A DNA stretch of 64,000 nt from Legionella quinlivanii (GCF_003265995.1 NZ_MVJN01000007.1:124001-188000); one strand, 5' to 3'. Positions 8,572 to 17,136 are shown, numbered from the stretch's first letter. Program-made: numbers and translations. The notes: generated from the letters alone by a model not told the origin.

Positions 8572-8804
8572 TTCTTCTTGTTCTCCCAGAAATCAAGGAT
8601 GCTTTCATGATCTATAAGTTGGCCTTCATCTGCCTCTGCAATACCTTTTTTAATTTCAACAAGCTGCCATTCCTGAACCTTAAGATATTCATTTATTGCT
8701 TCGGAAGCTAAGAAAGATTTGCTGCGATGAGTAACTTCAGCCAACTTATCTAAACGATCCTTCATTTCGGGTTCTAATCGAATAGTCATTGTCGTTGAGG
8801 CCAT
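8568..8804 (-). CDS. Ribbon-helix-helix antitoxin of a ParDE-type pair
   Basis: A 78-residue protein with an N-terminal ribbon-helix-helix DNA-binding domain (TTMTIRLEPEMKDRLDKLAEVTHRSKSFLASEAI) and an acidic C-terminal tail (EADEGQLIDHESILDFWENKKK) that would wrap and neutralise the toxin. The start is taken at the ATG at 8804, behind AGAGAA; an in-frame ATG at 8837 lies inside the palindromic operator and is unlikely. It probably represses its own promoter through the palindrome just upstream. The CopG/ParD-like fold assignment comes from sequence pattern only. Confidence 0.85.
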   Translation of the reverse strand: MASTTMTIRLEPEMKDRLDKLAEVTHRSKSFLASEAINEYLKVQEWQLVEIKKGIAEADEGQLIDHESILDFWENKKK

Positions 8805-8820
8805 TAGATTCTCTAATTTG

Positions 8821-8836
8821 TGTTTACATGTACACA
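8821..8836. promoter_or_regulatory. Palindromic operator of the toxin-antitoxin module
   Basis: TGTTTACATGTACACA is a 16-base palindrome with one mismatched pair around a perfect TACATGTA core, 17 bases upstream of the antitoxin start. Ribbon-helix-helix antitoxins bind such short palindromes to autoregulate. Function is inferred from position. Confidence 0.6.
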
Positions 8837-8918
8837 TTATAGCACAACTATATTTGTTTCCCGCAACCTCTCTCTATACCGTTGACGTAGTAGAAAAGCT
8901 ATTGCGAAGTCCCTTATC

Positions 8919-9980
8919 CTATAAGCCAAACAAAGGCAGTTGGACGTTTCCCTCGAGTTTTTCCTGCTTGAGTTTAACGCCTATTCCTAATAGGCGCACA
9001 GGCTTATATTTTCTGGCAAATCCTTCCTGCATCAATTGATGCAATATGTCAGCATCAACTCTGTGACCAAGACGTTCAACGGTAGTTTGCTGAAAATCAC
9101 TGAATTTTAATTTTACGAATAGCCCGTGAATATTGGATTGTTCTCCACTGCGTTTTATTCTGGCTTCAAGGCGCACAATGAGTGCAGGTAACTCATTAAG
9201 ACAGGCGCTGATATCCGCTAAATCCCTGGAATAGGTTTCCTCGACACTGATGGATTTTCTAATGCGCTCGGGATTGACCGGGCGATTATCAATGCCTCTG
9301 GACAAGTCATAAAGCCTTTGGCCCATTACGCCAAATTTCATTGCCAGATATTCTGAAGAATATTGCTGTAAATCAGCACAGGTATTAATGTTGAGGGCTT
9401 TTAGCCGTTCCTCCATTTTAGGACCTACTCCAAAGAGCCTGCGCACCGGCAGGCTAAGTACAAAAGAGGAAACATCCTCTGGCCGGATCACCATTTGGCC
9501 ATCCGGTTTATTCCAGTCACTGGCTATTTTTGCCAGACTTTTGTTTGGGGCAATGCCGGCACTGGCGGTCAGTTGTCTTGTCTCATAAATTCGTGCCCGG
9601 ATTTCACGAGCGATCCAGGTAGCACTTCCCTGGCATTGAGTGGATTCAGTGACATCCAGATAGGCTTCGTCCAGCGATAAAGGTTCAATAAGTTTGGTGT
9701 AGTCCGCAAATATGGCGCGAATATACTGGCTTTCCTGGTGATAAATTTCCATACGCACCGGTTGAAGAACCAATTGAGGGCATAGCTTAAGCGCCTGGGC
9801 TGTTGGCATCGCCGAACGAACGCCAAACTTGCGGGCAATGTAATTACAAGTTGATATTACTCCCCGATGTCTGGCGTCTCCTCCGACTGCAAGCGGTTTA
9901 TTGGCCAGTTCCGGGAAGTCACGCATTTCAATGGCCGCATAAAAACAGTCCATATCAATATGAATAATCTTTCTTGTCAT
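8919..9980 (-). CDS. dinB: DNA polymerase IV (Y-family translesion polymerase)
   Basis: A 353-residue error-prone polymerase that bypasses lesions. It begins RKIIHIDMDCFYAAIEMRD, giving the first catalytic Asp and the steric-gate region. PLSLDEAYLDVT near residue 100 supplies the catalytic SxDE. TASAGIAPNKSLAKIASDWNKPDGQ and the VRRLFGVGPKMEERL helix-hairpin-helix follow, and the little-finger domain ends in a short QLPLFGL tail that fits the beta-clamp-binding motif. Length is as expected. It is transcribed alone; no LexA box is obvious in the ~150 bases upstream, though I could not score one. Confidence 0.97.
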   Translation of the reverse strand: MTRKIIHIDMDCFYAAIEMRDFPELANKPLAVGGDARHRGVISTCNYIARKFGVRSAMPTAQALKLCPQLVLQPVRMEIYHQESQYIRAIFADYTKLIEPLSLDEAYLDVTESTQCQGSATWIAREIRARIYETRQLTASAGIAPNKSLAKIASDWNKPDGQMVIRPEDVSSFVLSLPVRRLFGVGPKMEERLKALNINTCADLQQYSSEYLAMKFGVMGQRLYDLSRGIDNRPVNPERIRKSISVEETYSRDLADISACLNELPALIVRLEARIKRSGEQSNIHGLFVKLKFSDFQQTTVERLGHRVDADILHQLMQEGFARKYKPVRLLGIGVKLKQEKLEGNVQLPLFGL

Positions 9981-10132
9981 TTAATTCTTTAACAGGAATA
10001 TTGATTCGATAAAATGTCAGCTGGAAAGGTATATGAGTAGCAGATAACTGGCAATACCTAAAGTGCAATATATGAGCTAATTGGGTTGTAAAATGCAGGG
10101 AGGTAAATATCAAACCCCTGCAGCCTGGCGTA

Positions 10133-10516
10133 TTAATCAGCAGAAATAGTAATTTCTCCGGGAGCATCTACATCTATTGTAAAACCATTGCCTTCCAAAT
10201 GTACGGGTGTAATCACTCCAGTGATAATATCAATATAGAGTGTACCCACTACGATGGGTTTAGCTTTATCAATAGCCATTTTAAACACTGCAGGACAAGC
10301 TTCTGTTTTATGCTTCCGACAACCTCCCTGCACGATGAACCATGAGACCTTGCTTGTAGAATGAGGTAAAGTGGGTCTTGGACCAGGCATTTCATCCACA
10401 AATGCATTGGATATCAGATTGGTTGTGTTATGGATGATCATAGATTCGGGGGAAGCCAAAGCTACAGGGCTTGATAATCCAAGCACCAATAGAGCAGGCA
10501 TAAACGAACGAGGCAT
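10133..10516 (-). CDS. Small exported protein of unknown function
   Basis: A 127-residue protein with a clear signal peptide (SFMPALLVLGLSSPVALAS, cleavage near residue 22), so it is periplasmic or secreted. The mature part has two cysteines close together (GGCRKHKTEAC) that could form a disulphide, followed by beta-rich sequence. I recognise no domain. Strong AAGGAG ribosome site and ATG start at 10516. It stands alone, downstream of a dispersed palindromic repeat. Confidence 0.7.
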   Translation of the reverse strand: MPRSFMPALLVLGLSSPVALASPESMIIHNTTNLISNAFVDEMPGPRPTLPHSTSKVSWFIVQGGCRKHKTEACPAVFKMAIDKAKPIVVGTLYIDIITGVITPVHLEGNGFTIDVDAPGEITISAD

Positions 10517-10621
10517 AAAACAAACTCCTTTTTATTATAAATATATTTAACAACCGAAACATATTAACCTGAAATAAGTTCTCTTTAGAAGCTGATTATC
10601 ATAACTCACAGACACGCCGTC

Positions 10622-10696
10622 ATCTCGAACGCAGTGAGAGATCTCCAAAATCCTGGTTTGTGCCACCATTCGGGGATCTCCCACTGCGTTCGAGAT
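10622..10696. repeat. Dispersed palindromic repeat (25-base arms)
   Basis: Two 25-base arms in inverted orientation (10622-10646 and 10672-10696, 23 of 25 positions paired), beginning ATCTCGAACGCAGTG, separated by 25 bases. It can form one long hairpin. It sits between divergently oriented genes. The composition is GC-rich for the region and the form is that of an intergenic repeat family. Confidence 0.8.
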
Positions 10697-10791
10697 AACA
10701 ATGGCATGACACAGTTTGATGAAGACCCTCAGATTATCTTAAAGGTCACCCGAAGACTATAATTAAAACATATTGTATTTGGGGGTAATCA

Positions 10792-12975
10792 ATGGAAACA
10801 ATAGAAAAAATTCAACAAAGAATTGCAACTCAAATGGTTCAGGCTCAGTTAGTGGAGCGTAGCGGGGCAACACTTATTTCCCAATTTAAGAATCTTCCGC
10901 AAGTGAATAGTGAAAATGTGCAGGAAGTTTTGCGTGAAGCGATTGAAGGACGAAGTTATTATAACTGGCATGGTAATGAGATGCCTAGCCGTGTAAATAT
11001 TGAAGAAAAAATAGGAATAGTGATTATAGAATTCCTGCAAACTATAAACTACTCCAGGATTAGTGAAGAGGAAAAGATTAAAATCGTTTCTGAAATATTA
11101 AAGGAAGCACAAAGTCACTTAAATATAGCCTCAAAATTAAATCCTGCGAGTTTAAGCTCTTGCTTAAGTGATTGCGAAAAACTGGTTAAAAGTAATGCCC
11201 CATTTACAGAGATCACTCAAGAAGCTAAAGACGATTTTAAAGATCGGTTAAAGCAAAGAATCGATGCGCTTCATCAGAATCAGAGGAACGAAGAGTCTAA
11301 TCTCAGAGACCAAAAGAAATTTCCAAATAAAAAAGCAGATACCTCAGCACAAATTTCCCCTGTTGAGTTGAAAATAGATAGAGAAAATAGACTCCTTCAT
11401 AAAGAGCTTTTATTAAAAGTTTTAAATAGTGAATTAACTAAAAATCCGGCAGGGAAAAAATCGGATTTAATTAAAGATATTATTGAAATAGTCAAAGAAA
11501 TTGATCCTGAAGGAGATCCTGTACAAGTATCAAGAACGTTTGTAGGCATTAAACATCTCATCGAGCATTGGGATATCCTGGAAGGGGTTAAGACACCCAA
11601 GCAATTGGTTCTCCAGCAATTGGCATGGTTTCTCAGTGATCTTGCTGTGGCTGATTGGCAGAGAGAGCTAGCAGGAACCAGTTCTTTCATCATGGAGGAT
11701 AGATTCACCAGGGATACTATTCGAGATGCACTGGCGGGAAGGCCCTTACGTGATTTTACTGCTTATTTTAATAGCCTTACCGAGGAGCAAAAAGCGGAGG
11801 GAGAAGAAGCTATTAATCTCATCCAAACAATAAACAGAGCATCGCCGGAGTCTATCGAATCCATTTTAAAGGACGCTTTGAAAAGCAAGGGTATATTCTC
11901 TGCTTATTCCTCTACGCCCAGATTAGCCCGGTATTTAAAGAAAGCTCTGGACCTTAACAAACTGGAAAAGCCAGAAAACAGGAATAATCCGGATACATTG
12001 AAAATTATAGGAATATTCCGTAATCCACCTTATAATCTGGCTACATCCTTCATTTTCCTCAATTATCTTGATGCACTTTCCAAGGTGCCGGAAGTGAATC
12101 AATTTCTTGCTCCTATAACAAATAATGTGCCTAAAAAGCCATCCATGTTAAAGGTTCCAGAAACCCACTCGGCAGCATCAATGAAGGATGAGCTGAAAGT
12201 TATTAGAATCGATCCGGAAAAGCGTAAAGAAAACAGAGATATCATTTTGAAGGTTATTGAGGAACTCAGAAAATATCCCAAGGAGGCAGGCGGCAATGAG
12301 TGGATGCTTGAAAATATTGAAACAATTATTAAGGCAATAGACCTTGAAAATCCCACCGATGTTAACCAATCGTTTGCTAAAATTAAACTCCTCGTCCTAA
12401 ACTGGGAAATGCAAAGTGGCAGCAAGAACCCTCTCTATTTGGCGGAACAACCCCTTTCCTGGTTTTTGAGTTGTATTGGCAGTAAGGGCGAAAATCTTTT
12501 AGAGCGAATAATGAAATACTCAAAAATTGATGATGAAAAAAACCATATGACCGCATTACTTCATCAGTATGAAGTATTACATGATTTTGAAGGAGAAAAA
12601 GATGAGCAGGCAGATAATGCCGATATCATTAAAGCCAGACAATTGATCCGGGCTATAGATGGTATTGCAAAAGATACAGCATTATCTTTCCATGATAGGC
12701 AACAGAAAATTATTAGTCTGCTCAAGGAAAATTTAGATACAAGCCTTTGGGATAAGTTAAATCCAGATCCTGTCAGTCTTAATAAATATATAGAGAAATC
12801 AATCGAAATTGCCAGCTTGCCTGAGGATACCGAGTTGTTCTCAAAAAGGCTTCTGAATTTTGTTTTCGCATTTAATCGCGCGACTAATTTTAAGGATTTA
12901 CTCGAAGCGGTATCGGATGATTTCCATGACATTATTGTGGCTGAGATGAATCAGAAAGATGGATACCAAATGTAG
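10792..12975 (+). CDS. Large helical orphan protein with an internal duplication (possible effector)
   Basis: A 727-residue protein of no family I recognise. It has no signal peptide and no membrane helix, is predicted nearly all alpha-helical, and is very rich in Lys, Glu, Ile and Leu. Two ~90-residue segments are clearly related: about 195-283 (ELLLKVLNSELTKNP ... KHLIEHWDILEG ... LAWFLSDL) and about 473-563 (DIILKVIEELRKYP ... KLLVLNWEMQSG ... LSWFLSCIG). The start is ATG at 10792 behind a GGGGGTAAT ribosome-site region. It is transcribed alone. Size, composition and surroundings fit a Dot/Icm effector, but this is inference. Confidence 0.6.
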   Translation: METIEKIQQRIATQMVQAQLVERSGATLISQFKNLPQVNSENVQEVLREAIEGRSYYNWHGNEMPSRVNIEEKIGIVIIEFLQTINYSRISEEEKIKIVSEILKEAQSHLNIASKLNPASLSSCLSDCEKLVKSNAPFTEITQEAKDDFKDRLKQRIDALHQNQRNEESNLRDQKKFPNKKADTSAQISPVELKIDRENRLLHKELLLKVLNSELTKNPAGKKSDLIKDIIEIVKEIDPEGDPVQVSRTFVGIKHLIEHWDILEGVKTPKQLVLQQLAWFLSDLAVADWQRELAGTSSFIMEDRFTRDTIRDALAGRPLRDFTAYFNSLTEEQKAEGEEAINLIQTINRASPESIESILKDALKSKGIFSAYSSTPRLARYLKKALDLNKLEKPENRNNPDTLKIIGIFRNPPYNLATSFIFLNYLDALSKVPEVNQFLAPITNNVPKKPSMLKVPETHSAASMKDELKVIRIDPEKRKENRDIILKVIEELRKYPKEAGGNEWMLENIETIIKAIDLENPTDVNQSFAKIKLLVLNWEMQSGSKNPLYLAEQPLSWFLSCIGSKGENLLERIMKYSKIDDEKNHMTALLHQYEVLHDFEGEKDEQADNADIIKARQLIRAIDGIAKDTALSFHDRQQKIISLLKENLDTSLWDKLNPDPVSLNKYIEKSIEIASLPEDTELFSKRLLNFVFAFNRATNFKDLLEAVSDDFHDIIVAEMNQKDGYQM

Positions 12976-12998
12976 AAGAACTCAAGTTCAGACGCTCA

Positions 12999-13706
12999 TT
13001 ATCTGAATGAAACTGGATGATGAAATTTGACTTTAATTTCAGAATCTTTAATAGCATCCAAGTGTTTCATTCGATCGATGATATCAGTCACCAATGCTTT
13101 TTTAACTTTGACCAGATTTATATGTATTTCATCATAGCCCGGGATTTGACTGGGCTGAACAATAAACTGGCTAATATGGGTATCGATTCCTTCGTCGAGC
13201 GTGTTTAGCAGTGTCTGGAAATTGATCGAAGACTGTGTGGCATAGAAAGTTAAACTGCAGCTTGTTTTCTTGCTTTTAAATTTCTCTTCCAGGGGCTTAA
13301 TGACCAATAGAATAACAAGGATAATGAAGGTGGCAACAAGTGCAGCATGGTAAAGCCCGCCTCCTACCGCAAGACCAATTCCCGCAACCGTCCAAATACT
13401 GGCGGCGGTAGTCAGTCCGCGAACCACATTGCCTTGCAATAAAATTGCGCCAGCACCCAGAAATCCAATACCGGAAACCACCTGCGCTGCAATACGAGAG
13501 GGATCAAGAATCACATTAGGGGTGCCCAGGATATCATAAAAGCTGAAAGCGGAAACAATCATAATCAGGCAGGAACTCACACACACCAGCATATGAGTAC
13601 GCAAACCAGCAGCCCAAAGAACGCGTTCGCGTTCCATACCAATAACGCTACCCAAGACCCCTGCCAAACAAAGACGCAGGGCAATTTCTAAATGAGATAA
13701 CATCAT
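12999..13706 (-). CDS. MgtC/SapB-family inner-membrane protein
   Basis: A 235-residue protein with four to five N-terminal membrane helices carrying the MgtC hallmarks: RLCLAGVLGSVIGMERE (conserved Arg/Glu after helix 1), AAGLRTHMLVCVSSCL, GIGFLGAGAILL and VRGLTTAASIWTVAGIGLAVG. A cytoplasmic domain of about 80 residues follows. MgtC proteins help intracellular pathogens cope with low magnesium and acid in phagosomes and inhibit F-ATPase in Salmonella; whether this homologue does so is unknown. Single gene; upstream is a short spacer shared with the divergent ATPase gene. Confidence 0.88.
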   Translation of the reverse strand: MMLSHLEIALRLCLAGVLGSVIGMERERVLWAAGLRTHMLVCVSSCLIMIVSAFSFYDILGTPNVILDPSRIAAQVVSGIGFLGAGAILLQGNVVRGLTTAASIWTVAGIGLAVGGGLYHAALVATFIILVILLVIKPLEEKFKSKKTSCSLTFYATQSSINFQTLLNTLDEGIDTHISQFIVQPSQIPGYDEIHINLVKVKKALVTDIIDRMKHLDAIKDSEIKVKFHHPVSFR

Positions 13707-13861
13707 AGGGTTAGCGTTCTGATTAATAAGAGAAATAGTATACCATCATCAAAATTCAACAAGCCAATAAAATCAGTGTTGAACAGCCTTCCTGGAAACT
13801 CGTATTGATGCCAGCTCATTCTGCTGCAATAATCTTATTGGATCTTATCGGGTTTAATTTA

Positions 13862-15022
13862 ATGATTTCAGTATTGGCAATTAACAATTATCGTTCAATT
13901 TTAGATTTGAAAGTACCCTTGAGCCAACTCAATGTGATTACTGGTGCCAATGGAAGTGGTAAATCGAATATCTATCGAGCGCTTCGCCTTCTTTCACAAA
14001 CAGTAACTGGCGGGGTCGTTAAAGCCCTGGCTCAGGAAGGGGGCTTAAATTCCACTTTTTGGGCGGGCCCTGAAACATTGTCTAAAGCAATGCAAAAAGC
14101 TGAGGCAGCGATTGAAGGCAGTGTACGTAAAAAAGCGGTGCGCATGCGGCTTGGTTTTTCAACACCGGAATTAGGCTATGCTATTTCAATGGGCTTACCT
14201 GCACCATCAAGCTCTGTATTTTCATTAGATCCAGAAATCAAGCGGGAGTGTATCTGGGCAGGCCCTTGCCTAAGACCCGCAAGTCTGCTTGTGGACAGAG
14301 TGGGACCAATCGTAAAAGTTCGCTCATCACGAACCTGGGAAGTCGTTGATCAACATCTCAATGTGTTTGAAAGTCTGTTTTCTCAGATTGGTAATATAAA
14401 AGATACACCAGAAATTATCTATGTGCGTGAGTTTATACGCAACTGGCGATTTTATGATCATTTTCGTAGTGACAGAGAATCACCCGCTCGAAAAACGCAA
14501 ATTGCGACCCGTACCCCCGTTTTGAGTAATGAGGGGGATGATTTGGCTGCTGCACTACAGACAATTAAAGAAATTGGTGATAGTGAGGCGCTGGATAAAG
14601 CGATTAGTAATGCCTTTCCAGGAACAAAACTGGTTATAACCAGACACGAAGGCGGCTATCTTTCTGTAGGGCTTTCTCAACAAGGTTTATTGCGACCACT
14701 GACCTGCGCAGAATTATCCGATGGAACATTACGCTATTTATTATTGGTTGCGGCATTACTAACCCCCAGGCCCCCAAAGTTACTGATTCTAAATGAACCT
14801 GAAACCAGTTTGCATCCTGACCTGCTGCCAGCTTTAGCGAATCTGATATTGCATGTATCCGGGAAAACACAGGTTTGGGTTGTTTCTCACGCCGATTTAC
14901 TGATTAATAGTTTAAAACAATATCCGGAATGTCATCTTATAGCGCTTGAAAAACAAACCGGACAAACCACCATTCCTGGGCAATCACTCCTGGATATTCC
15001 TCCCTGGTATTGGCCTGATTAG
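13862..15022 (+). CDS. AAA-family ATPase of the RecF/SMC-like (OLD-like) type
   Basis: A 386-residue ATPase. Walker A GANGSGKSN lies near residue 35 after the typical opening LAINNYRSILDLKVPL. The signature-like LRPLTCAELSDGTLRYL precedes Walker B LLILNEPETSLHPDLL near residue 320, and the H-loop WVVSHADLLI follows. This is the compact layout of predicted ATPases related to RecF/OLD proteins, with no TOPRIM nuclease domain attached. The ATG at 13862 starts at the conserved first strand; an upstream in-frame ATG at 13805 adds 19 doubtful residues. It stands alone, followed by a REP palindrome. Its role (DNA repair, or half of a defence module) is not shown by the sequence. Confidence 0.85.
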   Translation: MISVLAINNYRSILDLKVPLSQLNVITGANGSGKSNIYRALRLLSQTVTGGVVKALAQEGGLNSTFWAGPETLSKAMQKAEAAIEGSVRKKAVRMRLGFSTPELGYAISMGLPAPSSSVFSLDPEIKRECIWAGPCLRPASLLVDRVGPIVKVRSSRTWEVVDQHLNVFESLFSQIGNIKDTPEIIYVREFIRNWRFYDHFRSDRESPARKTQIATRTPVLSNEGDDLAAALQTIKEIGDSEALDKAISNAFPGTKLVITRHEGGYLSVGLSQQGLLRPLTCAELSDGTLRYLLLVAALLTPRPPKLLILNEPETSLHPDLLPALANLILHVSGKTQVWVVSHADLLINSLKQYPECHLIALEKQTGQTTIPGQSLLDIPPWYWPD

Positions 15023-15096
15023 CTGTCAGCACAGACCAATTGCACTTTAACTGGCACGCGGGATAAAACTGGTCACGCTTTAAAGAGAGTAACATG

Positions 15097-15186
15097 AACC
15101 CGGTTGTCGCAATGCGCCAACCAGGCTACATGGAATCAAAAATAAACCCGTAGCCTGGTTGGCGCCTTGGGCGACAACCGGGTTTT
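15097..15186. repeat. REP doublet (REPIN) with inverted arms
   Basis: Left arm 15097-15129 and right arm 15150-15184 are near-perfect reverse complements built on CCCGGTTGTCGC and CGCCAACCAGGCTAC. The whole unit can fold into one long hairpin and lies between convergent genes, where it could also stop transcription. The same arms recur around the REP-associated transposase 1.2 kb away and at 24898. Confidence 0.9.
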
Positions 15187-15216
15187 CTTATTGTTGGATC
15201 AGATTAAAAAAGAAAG

Positions 15217-16224
15217 TTAAGGTTTAAAAGCGTCTTCATTGATGTCATTTGACTCTTGCTGCTCATCCCCTGAATCTTTCAGTTCGCGTAGGCTATCTTT
15301 CAGTACCCTCATCTGGGTTGCGGTATATTCTTCAACTATCTTGCCTGGCGATTCCTCTCTCAATGTAAGGGTATACTCAGCGTCCTGTCCTGCTATAAGA
15401 ATTTCCCCCTCACCCTGGTAATATGAAATACCACTAATATCTTTACCCATGGCATTGGGATAGGTAATAATTATTTCCCTGTCTTCATTTAAATAATGAC
15501 AACCAACCTCTGTTCCTTTTGTCGTGCTAAGGATTCGTTGTTGCGTTAACAAAAATGGATCGTCTGGAGATTTCTCTCTATTAGCATCTGCCTGTTTTGC
15601 AAATTTTGCACTTTTTTCACCTCGTATGGTCCTGTATGTTTTTGCCTCCTCTCCAGGTTCTAATGGTTCTAATGGCTTATTAAGAGCTGACAGCGAAATC
15701 ATACTGGTAAGAAAAATTTCTTTTAAAAAATTATCCGAACATTTGTCTAATCGTTCAATTGATCCAGATAAAAGATTATTAATATCGCGGTACATTGCGT
15801 CTTGAGTATATTGGTTTAGCGCTTTAAGCTCACCATTCTGCAGATTTAACAAATCTTTCCCGATGTGATTATTTTTTTTCATTTCATCGAGTTTGTCATC
15901 AGTCAATGCTTCGACATTACCATATTCTAAAATTGATGGAGGGCAAGAGGGAGTATTTTCATTTAAAAAATCATTAAATTTTTGTACGGTATCATCATCA
16001 ATTGTAATATGTTCCAAATTTGCCAATGACAATAATTTTTTTAAAGGATAAGTCTTGGAATTGTTGGCGGCTATAGTCACTTCTAATAAGTGATTATTGT
16101 TATCAAATTCTCTTCTGATTTGATAACTCTGTGCACCTGATAATAATAAGGCGGTTGCCTCTTCAAGAAGCCTTGTTGCGTTATTTTTATTGAGAGGACC
16201 GTAATAATATGCATTATCCCCCAT
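15217..16224 (-). CDS. Putative mono-ADP-ribosyltransferase-like protein (R-S-ExE pattern)
   Basis: A 335-residue soluble protein with no signal peptide. The C-terminal half reads like an R-S-E ADP-ribosyltransferase: EEAKTYRTIRG (candidate Arg198 or Arg201), then QQRILSTTKGTEV (STT at 233-235, the NAD-binding STS position), then KDISGISYYQGEGEILIAG with Glu272-x-Glu274. Spacings of about 35 and 41 residues are normal for the fold, and GEGEILI followed by a beta-strand is the usual ExE context. The N-terminal 190 residues are an orphan helical region. The acidic tail (GDEQQESNDINED) resembles the E-block seen in Dot/Icm substrates. Start taken at ATG 16224 rather than TTG 16236. No partner gene is adjacent. 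Confidence 0.65.
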   Translation of the reverse strand: MGDNAYYYGPLNKNNATRLLEEATALLLSGAQSYQIRREFDNNNHLLEVTIAANNSKTYPLKKLLSLANLEHITIDDDTVQKFNDFLNENTPSCPPSILEYGNVEALTDDKLDEMKKNNHIGKDLLNLQNGELKALNQYTQDAMYRDINNLLSGSIERLDKCSDNFLKEIFLTSMISLSALNKPLEPLEPGEEAKTYRTIRGEKSAKFAKQADANREKSPDDPFLLTQQRILSTTKGTEVGCHYLNEDREIIITYPNAMGKDISGISYYQGEGEILIAGQDAEYTLTLREESPGKIVEEYTATQMRVLKDSLRELKDSGDEQQESNDINEDAFKP

Positions 16225-16299
16225 AACACCAACCAAGAATCACAGAATATATATATGATTATAGACATGTTCTAAAAAAATTCATATTTGCTTGGTTGC

Positions 16300-16332
16300 G
16301 TAGCCTGGTTGGCGCGTGGCGACAACCGGGTT
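16300..16332 (+). repeat. REP element, right-arm orientation
   Basis: GTAGCCTGGTTGGCG then GCGACAACCGGGTT, a single copy of the REP arm seen at 15150-15184. It bounds the upstream side of the RAYT locus. The 16237-16541 stretch has no intact gene: it holds this element, a RAYT 3'-end remnant and a second REP arm. Confidence 0.9.
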
Positions 16333-16352
16333 CTCATGCTGTGCCTTGTCCA

Positions 16353-16418
16353 GCATTCATCAATACATCAGGAAGAGAGCCTTCCTTGAAAATGGGGATT
16401 TGGCAGCCAAAGTTGAAA
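16353..16418 (+). pseudogene. Remnant of the 3' end of a RAYT gene
   Basis: TCCAGCATTCATCAATACATC and the following AGAAGAGAGCC...GAAAATGGGG run match the last ~60 bases of the intact RAYT gene (16985-17040) with small differences. As at the intact copy, it is followed directly by a REP left arm. It therefore marks an earlier RAYT-REP unit of which only the tail survives. Confidence 0.7.
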
Positions 16419-16452
16419 AACCTGGTTGTCGCAATGCGCCAACCAGGCTACG
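16419..16452 (-). repeat. REP element, left-arm orientation
   Basis: AACCTGGTTGTCGC-aatg-CGCCAACCAGGCTACG, the same arm as 15097-15129 with one change. It lies 90 bases upstream of the RAYT start codon, and together with the 16300 element it forms an inverted pair around a RAYT tail remnant. Confidence 0.9.
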
Positions 16453-16541
16453 AGGATTTAATTATAGGCAGCCCTGGGGTTTTTCTTGAAGGTTATATTT
16501 TTCTAAATTATATTACGAACCACCAACCCGCTAATAAAGGA

Positions 16542-17045
16542 ATGCAAGTGGTACAATATCGGCGTGATTTTTCTCCCGGAGCAATCTACTTTTTTACTCT
16601 TACTTTAAAAAATCGAAATTCCTGTGCCCTGACTCTGCATAGTAATCTACTAACACAGTCTTTCCGATGGGTACGGCATCAATACCCGTTCAAAACGCAT
16701 GCTATGGTAGTATTACCCGATCATCTTCATGTAGTTTGGGAATTACCTGCCACTGACTTTAATTATTCCTTACGATGGCGGTTGATAAAAACCTATTTTT
16801 CCAAGGCAATTATTAAATCAGGCGTGATTCTCTCAAAAAATCATCGGAATGAATATTCTTTATGGCAAAGACGTTTTTGGGAGCATCGAATCCGAAATGA
16901 AAACGATTTAAAAACCCATATTGATTATATTCACTATAATCCGGTAAAACATCAGCTAGTCAAAAGACCTGGTGATTGGCTATATTCCAGCATTCATCAA
17001 TACATCCAGAAGGGAAATCTTCCTGGAAATTGGGGGGCAGGTTGA
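16542..17045 (+). CDS. REP-associated tyrosine transposase (RAYT, Y1/HUH family)
   Basis: A 167-residue single-strand DNA nuclease-transposase of the Y1_Tnp/RAYT type, thought to move REP hairpins. It carries the HUH motif as PDHLHVVWELP (His61, His63) and the catalytic tyrosine region HIDYIHYNPVKH (Tyr129/Tyr132), followed by the family's usual RPGDWLYSSIHQYI ending. FWEHRIRNENDL before the tyrosine helix is also characteristic. The start is ATG 16542 behind AAAGGA; longer frames upstream run through REP DNA and are not real. REP arms flank both sides, and partial copies of the gene lie up- and downstream. Length is normal, so it may be active. Confidence 0.93.
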   Translation: MQVVQYRRDFSPGAIYFFTLTLKNRNSCALTLHSNLLTQSFRWVRHQYPFKTHAMVVLPDHLHVVWELPATDFNYSLRWRLIKTYFSKAIIKSGVILSKNHRNEYSLWQRRFWEHRIRNENDLKTHIDYIHYNPVKHQLVKRPGDWLYSSIHQYIQKGNLPGNWGAG

Positions 17046-17105
17046 AACCCGGTTGCTGCAATAAACCACGTAGCCCGGTTGGCGCCTTGGCGACAACCGG
17101 GTTTT
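17046..17105. repeat. REP doublet at the 3' end of the RAYT gene
   Basis: A degenerate left arm (AACCCGGTTGCTGCAAT) starting right after the RAYT stop region is followed by a good right arm at 17070-17105 (GTAGCCCGGTTGGCGCC ... GACAACCGGGTTTT). The pair brackets only a few bases, so it can form a compact hairpin. Confidence 0.85.
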
Positions 17106-17136
17106 CATCCTCATTTTAAAAATTAAACTCCTGCGT

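Noticed and set aside
16296-16541. N-terminal extension of the RAYT frame through the REP DNA
   Set aside because: It starts with TTG and translates REP palindromes and a RAYT remnant; the good start is ATG 16542 behind AAAGGA.
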